Assembly: GCA_016710385.1 (NCBI GenBank)
Contig: JADJVX010000026.1
Coordinates: 124,001-188,000 of the forward strand
Direction of reading: 5' to 3'
DNA length: 64,000 nt
Origin: Actinomycetales bacterium
GTDB taxonomy: Bacteria > Actinomycetota > Actinomycetes > Actinomycetales > Dermatophilaceae
Under the pieces are notes generated by a model. That model searched no databases. It was not told the DNA's origin and saw nothing but the letters and a program-made list of their open reading frames with translations. Position numbers and translations under genes: made by a program. Shown in pieces: positions 15,901-25,521 of this stretch (the stretch's first letter is position 1; the number at the start of each line of letters is the position of its first letter).

Positions 15901-18900
15901 ATGCGACCGCTCGATCCCCGGCTGCTTCGCGCCCTCCCCGAGGTCCGCCAGATCCTGGCCGGCCTCGGGGTGGTCGGCGTCCTGCAGGGTGCACTCGCCG
16001 TCGCGCAAGCCTTCGCGGTCAGTCACCTCGTTGTTTCAGTCGTGGCGTCCCTCGGCTCCGGTATGCCGTCCAGCGGCTCGACCGCTGCCTCCCCGGCATT
16101 GGGTATGCCGTGGGATCACCTTCCGCTCGCACCGCTGGCCCAAGTCGCCGTCGTCCTGCTGCTGCGGGCCGGGCTGGGAGCGGTCGCCGAGCTGGGAGCC
16201 GCGCGGGCCGGCATACGGGTCTCTGCAGGGATCCGGGAGCGACTGCTGGCGCGCTGGTTGTCCCGACCGCTGGACGATGCGCCCGAGCCGAGCACCGCCG
16301 CCACCTTGGCGACCCAGGGTGTGACGAGCATCGAGCCCTACGTCGCGCGGTTCCTGCCGGCTATGGTCGGCGCGGTCGTCCTGCCGGTGTCGGTCGTCGC
16401 GACCATCGCGACGCTCGACTGGGTCAGCGCGCTCATCGTCGTGCTCACGGTGCCGCTGCTACCGGTCTTCGCGGCGCTCATCGGGAAGGCGACCGAGGAC
16501 CAGACCGCGCGACGGTGGCGGGCGATGGAGAGCCTGTCGGGGCACTTCCTCGATGTCGTGCGCGGACTGCCGACCTTGGTCTCGTATGGCCGGGCGTGGC
16601 GGCAGGCAGCGACGATCCACGAGGTGAGCGAGCGGCATCGTGCCGTGACCGTGCGGACCTTGCGGTTGGCCTTCCTCTCGTCGGCAGCGCTGGAGCTGCT
16701 CGCCTCGATCTCGGTAGCCCTCGTCGCCGTGACCGTGGGGTTGCGGTTGACCAACGGGACCATGCAGCTGGCTGCGGGCCTGGTGTGTATTTTGCTTGCG
16801 CCCGAGGCGTATTGGCCGATCCGCCGGGTGGGCGCCGAGTATCACGCTGCGGCCGATGGAGTCGTCGCCCTCGGTGCCGCCCTCGACGAGCTGGCTGGCC
16901 CTGGAGACCAGTCGACCGATTCCGACCGTCAGTCGAGCGATAGCCACCCAGTGGCCGTCACGCTCCGCGGCGTGTCGTATCGCTATCCCGGCACGGCGAC
17001 CGACGTGCTCTCCGGCCTGGACCTCGCGTTGACCGGGCCAGGGTTGGTGGCTGTCACCGGCGCATCCGGGGCCGGCAAGAGCACCCTGCTGGATCTCATC
17101 GCCGGATTGCGAGCGCCCACTGCCGGTGTGGTAGCCGCCCCCCACACCCACCTGGTCTCGCAGCGACCGCTGCTCGTCGCCGGCACGGTGCGCGACAACC
17201 TGACCCTTGGCCTGGAGCCGGATCGGGAGCCGAACCAACAGCCAGGTCGGGAGTCGGCGCTCTGGAACGTGCTGCGATCGGTGGGCCTCGACGGCGACAT
17301 CCGGGACCTCCCCGCCGGGCTGGAGACGGTCCTCGGTGACGACGGTTTCGGCGTGTCGGCGGGGCAGCGAGCTCGGCTGGCGTTGGCCCGAGCGCTGCTC
17401 TGCCGAGATGGGGTCATCCTCCTGGACGAGCCGACCGCACATCTCGACGAGGCGTCGGTCAGCGCCGCGCATCGGGCGATCGGGGAGCTGGCCATCACCC
17501 GGCTGGTCATCGCGGTGACCCACCGCCCCGAGCTGCTCGACCTGGCCACCCGCATCGTCACCATCCCGGCACCGGTCGCTGCACCCGGCCCGGCATCCGT
17601 CTCAGTCCCCGGCCCCGCCACCAGCGCGACCCCTCGCCCGGCCGAGGATGCACCCGACGTGGTGGCGACAGCGACAGCCACTGGTCCCGGCGTCGAGGCC
17701 GCGGGCAGCCGCCATGAGCCCGGAGACGCCTTCGCGATGCGAGCGCCGGGCATCCGCCGCGCGGCGGTCATCGGCGGCTTGGCGTCGGCCAGCGGCATCG
17801 CGCTCACCGCGACCTCCGGCTGGCTCATCGTGGCCGCCAGTCACCAACCGGTCATCCTCACCCTGCTGGCCGTCATCGTCTCGGTGCGCACCTTCGGCAT
17901 CGCCCGCCCCGTGCTGCGCTATGTCGAGCGGGTGCGGTCGCACGACAGCGCACTCGAGCTGCTGGTGCGCCGTCGGGTCACGGCATACCGGGCGCTCATC
18001 CCACTCACCCCCGCACGGTTGGGCCGACGAGCGCGGACCCAGGTGCTCACCGCAGTGGTGGACGATCTCGAGGATCACACCTTCGCGACCGTGCGGGTCA
18101 CCGTGCCGGCGCTCGGGGCGGTCGTCGCTGGTCTGCTCACCGTGGTGGGCCTCGGGATGTGGACGCCCGCGGGTGCGCTCGTCGTCGCCGCTGTGCTCGT
18201 GCTGCAGGCTCTCGTGCACCGGATCGGACGTCGCCTCGAGCTCGCCGGCCAGCGCGACTGGCTCGCTGCCCGCGCCGACACCGCGCAGGTCAACGGGCTC
18301 GTGACCGGGTATGCCGGTCCGTTGCGCGGCGTCGGTGCCGCGCCTGACGCGCTGCGCTGGGTGCGCTCGGCGCACGTGGAGTTGGCCAGGGCGGCGACCC
18401 GACTGGGCGCAGCCAAGGCGGCCTCGGTGGCGATGTCGCAGCTCGTGACCGCCGGCGGCACCCTCGTCGCCGCGCTCGTGGCGGCCTGGGCGATGACCCT
18501 GGGGCTGCCCGATGCCGTGGCCGCCGTCGCGGTGTTGACCCCGCTCGCGGCCGGGGATGCCCTGGTTGGGATGCCCGATGCGGCCAGCGCCTGGGCCCGA
18601 GCGCGCGCGAGTGAGGGTCGGTTGCGCTCGCTGCTGAGCCAGCATCCGGCCGTCGTGGACCCGGTCGGTCCGCCGGCGGACGCCCACGGCGTTGCTGGCG
18701 CAGGAGGTGTCACCGGCGACCCATTCCGCCACACCGCAGTCGGCGTGGACGGCATACCGGAGCTTGACTTGCGCGGGGTGTCCGCGACCTGGGGCGACCC
18801 CGGAGCGTCCCCGGACTTACCGCCCGTCGATCTGCTCATCCCTGCGGGGCAGCACGTCGTGCTGACCGGAGCCAACGGCAGCGGCAAGTCCACTCTGCTC

Positions 18901-19440
18901 GCCGTGCTGGCACGCCAGCTCGACCCGTCGGCAGGCACGTATCGACTCGACGGCATCGACGTCTCGGCCGTGCCGATTGAGCAGGTGCGCGCGCAGCTTG
19001 CCGTCGTCGACGACGAGCCGCATGTGTTCGCCTCCTCGCTGCGGGAGAACCTGCGCCTGGCGCGCCCGGAAGCCGACGACGAAGACCTGCGCGCGGCACT
19101 ACTCGCGGCCGGGCTCGGGCAGTGGTTCGCCGCGCTGGACGAGGGCCTCGACACCCGGCTCGGCACGGGCGGCCGCGGTGTCAGTGGCGGCGAGCGCACC
19201 CGCATCTCGCTGGCCCGCGCGCACCTGTCGGGCCGGCCTGTCATCCTGCTCGACGAGCCGGTTGCCCACCTCGACCACGCCACGGCGGTCGCGGTGCTGG
19301 CCGACCTGCGTGCCGCTTTCACCGGGCGGACCGTCGTCATGGTGAGCCATCGCCCCGACGGCGTCGAGGGCTTCGATCGCGTCGTTGACCTGGCCTCGCT
19401 GCGCTGCCAGACGCCGGCCGTGGTGGTGGGTGGCGAGTGA
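15901..19440 (+). CDS. cydDC: Fused CydDC: cysteine/glutathione-type ABC exporter for cytochrome bd assembly
   Basis: One reading frame of 1179 residues joins both halves of the heterodimeric exporter needed for cytochrome bd maturation. The CydD half has a membrane domain (about 1-330), Walker A TGASGAGKSTLL, signature GVSAGQRARLALARAL and Walker B VILLDEPTAHLD. A Pro/Ala-rich linker of about 55 residues follows (near 555-615). The CydC half has a second membrane domain starting at RRAAVIGGLASASGIALTATSGW, Walker A TGANGSGKSTLL, signature GVSGGERTRISLARAH and VILLDEPVAHLD. It exports thiols such as cysteine to the outer face. It lies 83 bases after cydB. Such fusions are known in actinobacteria. 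Confidence 0.93.
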   Translation: MRPLDPRLLRALPEVRQILAGLGVVGVLQGALAVAQAFAVSHLVVSVVASLGSGMPSSGSTAASPALGMPWDHLPLAPLAQVAVVLLLRAGLGAVAELGAARAGIRVSAGIRERLLARWLSRPLDDAPEPSTAATLATQGVTSIEPYVARFLPAMVGAVVLPVSVVATIATLDWVSALIVVLTVPLLPVFAALIGKATEDQTARRWRAMESLSGHFLDVVRGLPTLVSYGRAWRQAATIHEVSERHRAVTVRTLRLAFLSSAALELLASISVALVAVTVGLRLTNGTMQLAAGLVCILLAPEAYWPIRRVGAEYHAAADGVVALGAALDELAGPGDQSTDSDRQSSDSHPVAVTLRGVSYRYPGTATDVLSGLDLALTGPGLVAVTGASGAGKSTLLDLIAGLRAPTAGVVAAPHTHLVSQRPLLVAGTVRDNLTLGLEPDREPNQQPGRESALWNVLRSVGLDGDIRDLPAGLETVLGDDGFGVSAGQRARLALARALLCRDGVILLDEPTAHLDEASVSAAHRAIGELAITRLVIAVTHRPELLDLATRIVTIPAPVAAPGPASVSVPGPATSATPRPAEDAPDVVATATATGPGVEAAGSRHEPGDAFAMRAPGIRRAAVIGGLASASGIALTATSGWLIVAASHQPVILTLLAVIVSVRTFGIARPVLRYVERVRSHDSALELLVRRRVTAYRALIPLTPARLGRRARTQVLTAVVDDLEDHTFATVRVTVPALGAVVAGLLTVVGLGMWTPAGALVVAAVLVLQALVHRIGRRLELAGQRDWLAARADTAQVNGLVTGYAGPLRGVGAAPDALRWVRSAHVELARAATRLGAAKAASVAMSQLVTAGGTLVAALVAAWAMTLGLPDAVAAVAVLTPLAAGDALVGMPDAASAWARARASEGRLRSLLSQHPAVVDPVGPPADAHGVAGAGGVTGDPFRHTAVGVDGIPELDLRGVSATWGDPGASPDLPPVDLLIPAGQHVVLTGANGSGKSTLLAVLARQLDPSAGTYRLDGIDVSAVPIEQVRAQLAVVDDEPHVFASSLRENLRLARPEADDEDLRAALLAAGLGQWFAALDEGLDTRLGTGGRGVSGGERTRISLARAHLSGRPVILLDEPVAHLDHATAVAVLADLRAAFTGRTVVMVSHRPDGVEGFDRVVDLASLRCQTPAVVVGGE

Positions 19441-19481
19441 TCGTGCAGCCGGGGGTGGACGGCATACGCAACAATCGGGGG

Positions 19482-20540
19482 ATGACCGAGCAGGTAGCGA
19501 CGCAGCCGACCGCCTCCCCCACCTCCCCCACCACCCCCGATTCTGCCGCCGACATCCTCACCGTCGCGCGCGAACAGGTGCTGGAGCGGGGCGAACGGCT
19601 GACCTACGACCAGATTCTCGCCGTGCTGCGCACGTCCGACGAGCAGCTCGAGGAGTTGCTGGCCATCGCGCACGAGGTGCGGATGCGCTACCAAGGACCC
19701 GACGTCGAGGTCGAGGGGATCATCAGTCTCAAGACCGGCGGCTGCCCGGAAGACTGCCACTTCTGTGCCCAGTCGGGGCAGTTCACCTCGCCGGTGCGGT
19801 CGGTGTGGCTCAACATCCCTGAGCTGGTGCGCGCGGCCAAACTGACCCGCGACACGGGGGCGAGCGAGTTCTGCATCGTCGCCGCGGTGCGTGGGCCGGA
19901 CGCCAAGCTCATGGAGCAGATGCGCGCGGCCGTCGCCGCGATCAAGGGATCGGTCGACATCAATGTCGCTGCCTCGCTAGGGATGCTCGACGCCGATCAG
20001 TGCCAGGACCTGGCCGACATGGGCATCCACCGCTACAACCACAACCTCGAGGCCGGCCGCAGCTACTTCCCCAACGTCGTCACGACCCACACCTGGGAAG
20101 AGCGCTGGGAGACCTGTCAGTTGGTCAAGACCACCGGCATGGAGCTGTGCTGCGGCGGGCTCGTCGGCATGGGCGAATCCCTCGAGCAGCGCGCCGAATT
20201 GGCCGACCAGCTCGGCGAATTGGAGCCGCACGAGGTGCCGCTCAACTTCCTCAACCCGCGGCCGGGCACGCCGTTCGGCGACCTTCCGGTCATGCCGGCC
20301 AACGACGCGTTGCGGTGCATTGCCGCCTTCCGGCTCGCATTGCCGCGCACCATCCTGCGGTATGCCGGTGGGCGCGAGCTCACCCTCGGTGACCTCGGCA
20401 CGCGCGACGGGCTGCTGGGCGGGATCAATGCGGTCATCGTCGGCAACTACCTCACGACGCTCGGCCGCGACCCGAAGGAGGACCTCGCCTTGCTCGACGA
20501 GCTGAAGATGCCGATCAAGGCGCTGTCCGACACCTTCTAA
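19482..20540 (+). CDS. bioB: Biotin synthase BioB
   Basis: A 352-residue radical SAM enzyme that inserts sulfur into dethiobiotin. The cluster motif is CPEDCHFC (Cys 88, 92 and 95), preceded by ISLKTGG. GMELCCGGLVGMGE and LNFLNPRPGTPF carry further conserved positions of the BioB family, and the end reads TLGRDPKEDLALLDELKMPIK. The ATG at 19482 is preferred; a GTG at 19437 overlapping the cydDC stop would add a 15-residue unconserved extension. The N-terminus is Thr/Pro-rich. bsaP follows after 10 bases. Confidence 0.92.
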   Translation: MTEQVATQPTASPTSPTTPDSAADILTVAREQVLERGERLTYDQILAVLRTSDEQLEELLAIAHEVRMRYQGPDVEVEGIISLKTGGCPEDCHFCAQSGQFTSPVRSVWLNIPELVRAAKLTRDTGASEFCIVAAVRGPDAKLMEQMRAAVAAIKGSVDINVAASLGMLDADQCQDLADMGIHRYNHNLEAGRSYFPNVVTTHTWEERWETCQLVKTTGMELCCGGLVGMGESLEQRAELADQLGELEPHEVPLNFLNPRPGTPFGDLPVMPANDALRCIAAFRLALPRTILRYAGGRELTLGDLGTRDGLLGGINAVIVGNYLTTLGRDPKEDLALLDELKMPIKALSDTF

Positions 20541-20550
20541 AGGCGCGCCC

Positions 20551-20784
20551 ATGACGTCCATCTCCGTCGATGCGGTGTTCTGCCCCCGGTGCGGCCAACC
20601 GCTCGGTCCGGCCGGGATCGCCAGTGGCGAACACGCCGTATGCCGTCGCGCCCTCGACCTCGAACCGCCGCGCTACTGCGCCTCCTGCCGCCGCCGGATG
20701 ATCGTGCAGATCACCCCATCGGACTGGACGGCCCGCTGCATCGAGCACGGCGAGACCACCGAGTCCACCTGGGGCCCGGCCTGA
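20551..20784 (+). CDS. bsaP: Biotin synthase auxiliary protein BsaP
   Basis: A 77-residue protein with six cysteines in an ordered pattern: FCPRCG (11, 14), CR (31), EPPRYCASCRRRM (43, 46), and DWTARCIEHG (63). This matches the small actinobacterial protein known to be required for BioB activity in corynebacteria and mycobacteria, probably by supporting its iron-sulfur clusters. It lies ten bases downstream of bioB and ends before a strong terminator, so the two genes form one unit. Identification is by recognition of the Cys pattern and context. Confidence 0.85.
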   Translation: MTSISVDAVFCPRCGQPLGPAGIASGEHAVCRRALDLEPPRYCASCRRRMIVQITPSDWTARCIEHGETTESTWGPA

Positions 20785-20811
20785 GTTGGGCCAGCGGCGC
20801 CCAAGACCACC

Positions 20812-20856
20812 CCAGTGGAGAGAAACCCACGCCTGACGTGGGTTTCTCTCCACTGG
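20812..20856. terminator. Perfect 20-bp stem-loop between bsaP and modC
   Basis: CCAGTGGAGAGAAACCCACG (20812-20831), loop CCTGA, and its exact complement (20837-20856). It separates the convergent bioB-bsaP and mod operons and is likely to stop both. Unlike the hairpins at 1077 and 7266 it does not contain the GGTATGCCGT word. Confidence 0.85.
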
Positions 20857-20893
20857 CCGGCGAAGGATCGCGGACTCGCGCCCGGTTCGGGCG

Positions 20894-22003
20894 TTATGCC
20901 GGGTATGCCGTGACCTCGGCGGCCTTCACCGTCGCCCACGCCCGCACCCCGGGCTCCAACCCGAGCGCTACCACCGACGCAACCGTCACTTCGGACGCGA
21001 GGGAGACACCCGGCATACCGAGCGGTTGCAGGCGCACCCGGGCGGCTTGACCCGAGACCTCGACCCCCGCGACGACGACTTCCCAGGTATTGCGCGGCGA
21101 GCCCTCCGGCCGGGCCCGATAGAGCGCCACCGCGCTCGGTGCGAAGGCCACCCACGACTCGCCCCGATGCTCGTGCGGTGCCGCAACGAACGCGCCCCAG
21201 GACGTGTGGACCGTGGACCCGTCGAGGGCGTGGCCGGCATACAGGTTGAGGCCGACCACCTGGGCGACGTAGGGCGTGCGCGGGCGGGCGATGACCTCGG
21301 CCGGCCGCCCCTGCTGCACGACCCGCCCACCGTCGAGGAAGACCAACTCGTCGGCAAGGGTGAGCGCGTCGAGCGGGTCATGGGTGACCAGCACCGTCGC
21401 ACCGGCGAACCCGGCCAGGCGCTGATGCAGGGCCGCGCGCACCTGAGCGCGAGTGTCGGGGTCGAGCGCGGCGAGGGGTTCGTCCAGGAGCAGCAGCGCG
21501 GGATCGGTCGCGAGCGCCCGGGCCAGAGCGACCCGCTGGGCCTGGCCGTGGGAGAGCTCACGCGGACGCCGGTCGGCAAGGTCGGCGATGCCGAGGGCTG
21601 CGAGTTCGGCACGGGCGCGAGGGGTCGCGACAGCACGGGGGCGGCCGCGCGCCCGGGGGCCGAAAGCGACATTGGCCAGCGCGGTGAGGTGCGGGAAGAG
21701 CAGGTGGTCGGCGACGACGAGCCCGGTATGCCGGGTGCTCGCGTCCCGCTGTCGGCGACCCTGCGCCCACGGCTGGCCGTCGACACGAATCCATCCGTCC
21801 TGCAACGGAATCAGCCCCGCCAGGGCATGCAGCGCGGTGGTCTTACCCGACCCATTGGGGCCGAGCAGCGCGAGGACCTGGCCTCGCTTTGCGCGCAGTG
21901 CGACCTCCAGCGTGAAGGGGCCCCGAGCGGCGACGAGATGTGCATCGAGATGTGCGTCGAGATGTGCGTCGAGGTGATCGTCCGCGGGCGGTGGCGCGGT
22001 CAT
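20894..22003 (-). CDS. modC: Molybdate ABC transporter, ATP-binding protein ModC
   Basis: A 369-residue ABC ATPase: Walker A GPNGSGKTT (residues 48-56), LVVADHLLFPHLTALAN, signature LSHGQAQRVALARAL, Walker B LLLLDEPLAALDPDTRAQVR and VTHDPLDALTLADELVFLDGG. A C-terminal TOBE/MOP-type domain follows (about 290-369). The start overlaps the modB stop by four bases (ATGA). An odd N-terminal insert DAHLDAHLDAHL is encoded by three copies of a 12-bp repeat near 21937-21976. It powers molybdate uptake by ModB. The last codons and the stop contain two copies of the abundant word. Confidence 0.9.
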   Translation of the reverse strand: MTAPPPADDHLDAHLDAHLDAHLVAARGPFTLEVALRAKRGQVLALLGPNGSGKTTALHALAGLIPLQDGWIRVDGQPWAQGRRQRDASTRHTGLVVADHLLFPHLTALANVAFGPRARGRPRAVATPRARAELAALGIADLADRRPRELSHGQAQRVALARALATDPALLLLDEPLAALDPDTRAQVRAALHQRLAGFAGATVLVTHDPLDALTLADELVFLDGGRVVQQGRPAEVIARPRTPYVAQVVGLNLYAGHALDGSTVHTSWGAFVAAPHEHRGESWVAFAPSAVALYRARPEGSPRNTWEVVVAGVEVSGQAARVRLQPLGMPGVSLASEVTVASVVALGLEPGVRAWATVKAAEVTAYPA

Positions 22004-22806
22004 CGGGCCCACCGGCCGCGCAGCGCGCCGAGCACGCCGACGCACACGCCGAGCATGGTGACCGACAGGGCAAGGGCCGCCTGTGGATCGGATTCCAGCG
22101 CCGTGTAGACGGCCAGCGGTGCGGTCTGAGTGGTGCCGCTGAAATTGCCGGCGAAGGTGATCGTCGCGCCGAACTCCCCGAGCGCCCGCGCCCACGCCAG
22201 GGCGGCACCGGCAGCCACGCCGGGCCAGGCCATTGGCAGCGCGACGCGGACCAGGGTGCGCCAGGGTGAAGCCCCGAGGGTGGCTGCCACCTGGTCATAG
22301 CGCTCGTCGACCCCGCGCAGCGCCCCTTCGACCGCGACGACATAGAAGGGCATCGCGACGAAGATCTCGGCCAGCACCACCGCGACGGTCGTGAACGGCA
22401 CCTGCCACCCGAAGGCCTCGAACAGCACCCCGCCGACCACTCCGCGTCGCCCATAGGCCATGAGCAGCGCCACCCCACCGACGACCGGCGGCAGCACCAA
22501 CGGCACCGTGACGACGGCCCGCACCCACCGCGTGGCAGGGTGCCGCGAGCGCGCGAGCAGCCACGCCAGCGGGGTGCCCAGGACGATCGCGACGACGACG
22601 GTGATCGTCGCGGTGAGCGCCGAAAGCCGCAGCGCGGCAGCCACGCCGGGTGCGCTGAGATGCCGGGGCAGCTGCGACCAGTCGATGCGGGCGAGCAGCG
22701 CGAGGATCGGCACGACGATGAGCCCGAGCGCCAAGGCGGCCGGCCCGGCGAGGACCGCCCGGCCGCGGCGATGCTCAGCGCGGCGCCCGAGCGGGTTTCG
22801 GCTCAC
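22000..22806 (-). CDS. modB: Molybdate ABC transporter, permease ModB
   Basis: A 268-residue permease with about six membrane segments. GTPLAWLLARSRHPATRWVRAVVTVPLVLPPVVGGVALL and the EAA loop (QVAATLGASPWRTLVRVALPMAWPGVAAG) are typical of ModB. RALGEFGATITFAGN near residue 205 is the usual ModB end block. It forms the channel of the molybdate importer. It lies 67 bases after modA and overlaps modC by four. Confidence 0.92.
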   Translation of the reverse strand: MSRNPLGRRAEHRRGRAVLAGPAALALGLIVVPILALLARIDWSQLPRHLSAPGVAAALRLSALTATITVVVAIVLGTPLAWLLARSRHPATRWVRAVVTVPLVLPPVVGGVALLMAYGRRGVVGGVLFEAFGWQVPFTTVAVVLAEIFVAMPFYVVAVEGALRGVDERYDQVAATLGASPWRTLVRVALPMAWPGVAAGAALAWARALGEFGATITFAGNFSGTTQTAPLAVYTALESDPQAALALSVTMLGVCVGVLGALRGRWAR

Positions 22807-22873
22807 GCGGCGGCCTCGGATCGGGCTTCTGGCCGGGTCACAAACGGGGTCATCGCCCGCGTCACGGCCCGGG

Positions 22874-23692
22874 TCATGGCCCGAACCCCGCAGCCCGGTA
22901 TGCCGTCCGCGCGCCGTCGTCGGTCAGCGCTCGCACGACACCGGCGACTTCGGGCGCGTCGGTGAGCTGGACCAGGGAGTAGGTGACGGACACGGCATAC
23001 GGGCTGGGCAGCGGTATGCCGGTGACCGCACCGCGCGCGGCGACCACATCGGAGTGGTAGAGCAGCGCTGCGTCGGCTTCGCCGAGCCGGAGTTTGGTGA
23101 GGGTGGCTTTGGCGTCGACTTCGCGCGAGACGACGTGCGCGGTGACGCCGGCGCCGGCCAGCGCCGTGTCGGCCGCGCGCCCGCAGGGGGCGGTCGCGAC
23201 GCAGAGCACGACCGCGACATCAGGGCGCGCGAGGTCGGCCAGGACGCCGACGCGGGCGGGGTTGGCGGCGGGGGTGGCCAGGACCAATGCGTTCTCCGCG
23301 AATGGGATCGGCGGATGGGTGGCCGTGGCGGCAGCCGGCAGCGCAGCGACCGCCTCGGCACCGGCGAGCGCGACGATGTCGGCCGGGGCGCCTTGGGTGA
23401 CTTGTTGGGCCAGCGTCGTGCTCGATCCGTAGCTCACCCGCACGGTCACATCGGGGTGCGCCTGCTCGTATGCCGTGGCCAGGGCCGCGAAGGGCTCAGT
23501 CAGCGAGGACGCGGCCAGGACGGTGACCGTCTGACGGCTCGCTGCCGAGGCGGTCGGCGAGGTGGTCGGCGAGGTGTCTGTCGAGATGGCCGTCGAGGAT
23601 GAACAGCCGGCAAGGGCGGCGAGGGTGGCACAGAGGACGGCCGGCAGCAGGGCTCGGATCGGGTGACTGCGGGTCGTGCGACTGCGCGTCAT
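22874..23692 (-). CDS. modA: Molybdate-binding lipoprotein ModA
   Basis: A 272-residue lipoprotein with lipobox LAGC (Cys 30). The mature protein has TVLAASSLTEPFAALATAYE, VRVSYGSSTTLAQQVTQGAPADIVALAG and GEADAALLYHSDVVAA, the arrangement of ModA oxyanion-binding proteins, where the Ser of AASSL and of YGSS contact molybdate. The ATG at 23692 overlaps the stop of the upstream regulator gene by four bases. It delivers molybdate to ModB and ModC. Three copies of the abundant word sit in the last 140 codons, one forcing the rare Ile codon ATA (in VTGIPL). Confidence 0.92.
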   Translation of the reverse strand: MTRSRTTRSHPIRALLPAVLCATLAALAGCSSSTAISTDTSPTTSPTASAASRQTVTVLAASSLTEPFAALATAYEQAHPDVTVRVSYGSSTTLAQQVTQGAPADIVALAGAEAVAALPAAATATHPPIPFAENALVLATPAANPARVGVLADLARPDVAVVLCVATAPCGRAADTALAGAGVTAHVVSREVDAKATLTKLRLGEADAALLYHSDVVAARGAVTGIPLPSPYAVSVTYSLVQLTDAPEVAGVVRALTDDGARTAYRAAGFGP

Positions 23693-24090
23693 TGCGGGAT
23701 GCCGACGATGACGTTGGTGGCCTTCACCGAAGCGATGGCAACCGCGCCGACCTCCAGCCCCAGCGCATCCACGGCCTCCCGCGACATCAGCGACACCACC
23801 CGGAACGGACCGCACTGCAACTCGACCTGGGCCATGACGGTGTCGGAGAGCACGCGAGTGACGATGCCGCGCATCCGGTTGCGGGCCGACTCGTCGCGCA
23901 CCGGGCCGGGCGGTGGCGGGTGCGCCAGCGATTGGGCCAGGGCGGCCAGGTCGGCGCCGTCGACGACCATCCGTCCGGCATCGTCGCGCTGAGCGTCGAT
24001 CCGCCCCGCGTCGACCATCCGGCGAAGCGTGTCGTCGGACAAGCCGAGCAGCTCAGCCGCCTCCGATATCCGCAGTTGCGTCACAAACAT
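23689..24090 (-). CDS. Small HTH plus TOBE/MOP molybdate-sensing regulator
   Basis: A 133-residue protein. Residues 1-50 form a MerR/excisionase-type winged helix (QLRISEAAELLGLSDDTLRRMVDAGRI) and residues 65-133 a MOP/TOBE domain (RNRMRGIVTRVLSDTVMAQVELQ, continuing to VGAVAIASVKATNVIVG) that binds molybdate or tungstate. It is the first gene of the modABC operon, with four-base overlap into modA, and is most likely its autogenous regulator. It plays the part of ModE with a different, smaller DNA-binding domain. The start at 24090 leaves 51 bases to divergent bioA, which must hold both promoters. Confidence 0.85.
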   Translation of the reverse strand: MFVTQLRISEAAELLGLSDDTLRRMVDAGRIDAQRDDAGRMVVDGADLAALAQSLAHPPPPGPVRDESARNRMRGIVTRVLSDTVMAQVELQCGPFRVVSLMSREAVDALGLEVGAVAIASVKATNVIVGIPQ

Positions 24091-24141
24091 GACGTTAGCA
24101 CCGCATCCGCGACGACGACGCGGGTCGGGCACACTGGGGCC

Positions 24142-25521
24142 GTGGACGACCCCCGCCTGGAGGAGTTGCTCGGCTACGACCGAGCGCACCTGTGGCACCC
24201 CTACTCCTCGGCGCTCACCCCGCAGCACCCCTATCTCGTCGAGTCGGCATCGGGAGTGCGGCTGCGGCTGCGGCTGCCGGACGGCTCGCACCGCGACTGC
24301 ATCGACGCCATGTCCTCGTGGTGGTGCGCGATCCACGGGTATGCCGTGCCCGAACTCGACGCCGCCGCCCGCGCCCAGCTCGACCGGATGTCCCACGTGA
24401 TGTTCGGCGGCCTCACCCACGAGCCGGCCATCGCCCTGGCGCGGCGCCTCATCGACCTGGCCCCACGGCATACCGAGGCGGGAGTGGTGAGCGGGCTGGG
24501 AATCGACGCGGCCGACGCCGCCGACGCCGCCTGCGAATCACCGCTCCAGCAGGTGTTCTTCGCGGACTCTGGATCGGTAGCAGTCGAGGTCGCCATGAAG
24601 ATGGCCCTGCAGGTGCAGGTCGCCGAGGGCACCGGCAAGCAGCGCTTCTTCACCATCCGCGGCGGCTATCACGGCGACACCTTCTCGCCGATGTCGGTCA
24701 CCGACCCGGATGGCGGGATGCACTCGCTCTGGCGCGGCATCCTGCCTGAGCACGTCTTCGCCCCGCATCCGCCTGCGGACGACGCCGCGGAGTCGGAACT
24801 CCTTGCGTGGGAAGCAGATACACGCGCCGTGTATGCCGGGCACGCTCACCAGATCGCTGCCGTCATCCTCGAGCCGATCCTGCAAGGCGCCGGGGGGATG
24901 ACCTTCCACGCGCCGCGGGTCGTCCAGGTGTTGGCTGAACTCGCCTGCGAGAGTGGCGCATTGGTGATCTTCGACGAGATCGCGACCGGCTTCGGCCGAA
25001 CCGGCACGATGTGGGCGGCCGAGACTGCCGGCGTCGTGCCCGACATCATGTGCGTCGGCAAGGCGTTGACCGGCGGCTATCTCACCCTGGCGGCAGTGCT
25101 CTGCACGGCCGATGTCGCCGAGCAGGTGAGCGGCGGTGCGGCCGGTGGTCTCATGCACGGGCCGACCTTCATGGCCAACCCGCTCGCCTGCGCCATCGCC
25201 GGAGCGAGCCTGGACCTGTTGGCCCGCGATCCCCAGTTGGCCGCCGTGGCTCGCCTGGAGCGAGGACTGGCCGCGGGCCTGGCTCCCGCACGCGACCTCG
25301 CGGCCGTGCGTAACGTGCGCGTGCGAGGGGGCGTCGGCGTCGTGCAGTTGCGCGAGCCGGTGCGCGGCGGGGACATCGCGGCGTATGCCGTGCAGCGCGG
25401 GGTCTGGGTGCGGCCGTTCCGCGACCTGGTCTACACGATGCCGCCCTATGTCACCTCCGATGCCGACCTCGCGACGCTCACGGGGGTCTTGGTGGAGGCC
25501 GTCGCGGCCGTGCACGGGTGA
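24142..25521 (+). CDS. bioA: Adenosylmethionine-8-amino-7-oxononanoate aminotransferase BioA
   Basis: A 459-residue class III aminotransferase. LWHPYSSA near the start and MSSWWCAIHGY are characteristic BioA blocks; FADSGSVAVEVAMKMA, FTIRGGYHGDTF, EPILQGAGGM and IFDEIATGFGRTG follow, with the PLP Lys in CVGKALTGGYL and GPTFMANPLACA after it. It converts KAPA to DAPA using SAM. A Gly/Asp/Ala-rich insertion (DAADAADAAC) lies near residue 130. The GTG at 24142 is chosen because conserved sequence begins there. It is first in bioA-bioF-bioD. Confidence 0.92.
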   Translation: MDDPRLEELLGYDRAHLWHPYSSALTPQHPYLVESASGVRLRLRLPDGSHRDCIDAMSSWWCAIHGYAVPELDAAARAQLDRMSHVMFGGLTHEPAIALARRLIDLAPRHTEAGVVSGLGIDAADAADAACESPLQQVFFADSGSVAVEVAMKMALQVQVAEGTGKQRFFTIRGGYHGDTFSPMSVTDPDGGMHSLWRGILPEHVFAPHPPADDAAESELLAWEADTRAVYAGHAHQIAAVILEPILQGAGGMTFHAPRVVQVLAELACESGALVIFDEIATGFGRTGTMWAAETAGVVPDIMCVGKALTGGYLTLAAVLCTADVAEQVSGGAAGGLMHGPTFMANPLACAIAGASLDLLARDPQLAAVARLERGLAAGLAPARDLAAVRNVRVRGGVGVVQLREPVRGGDIAAYAVQRGVWVRPFRDLVYTMPPYVTSDADLATLTGVLVEAVAAVHG

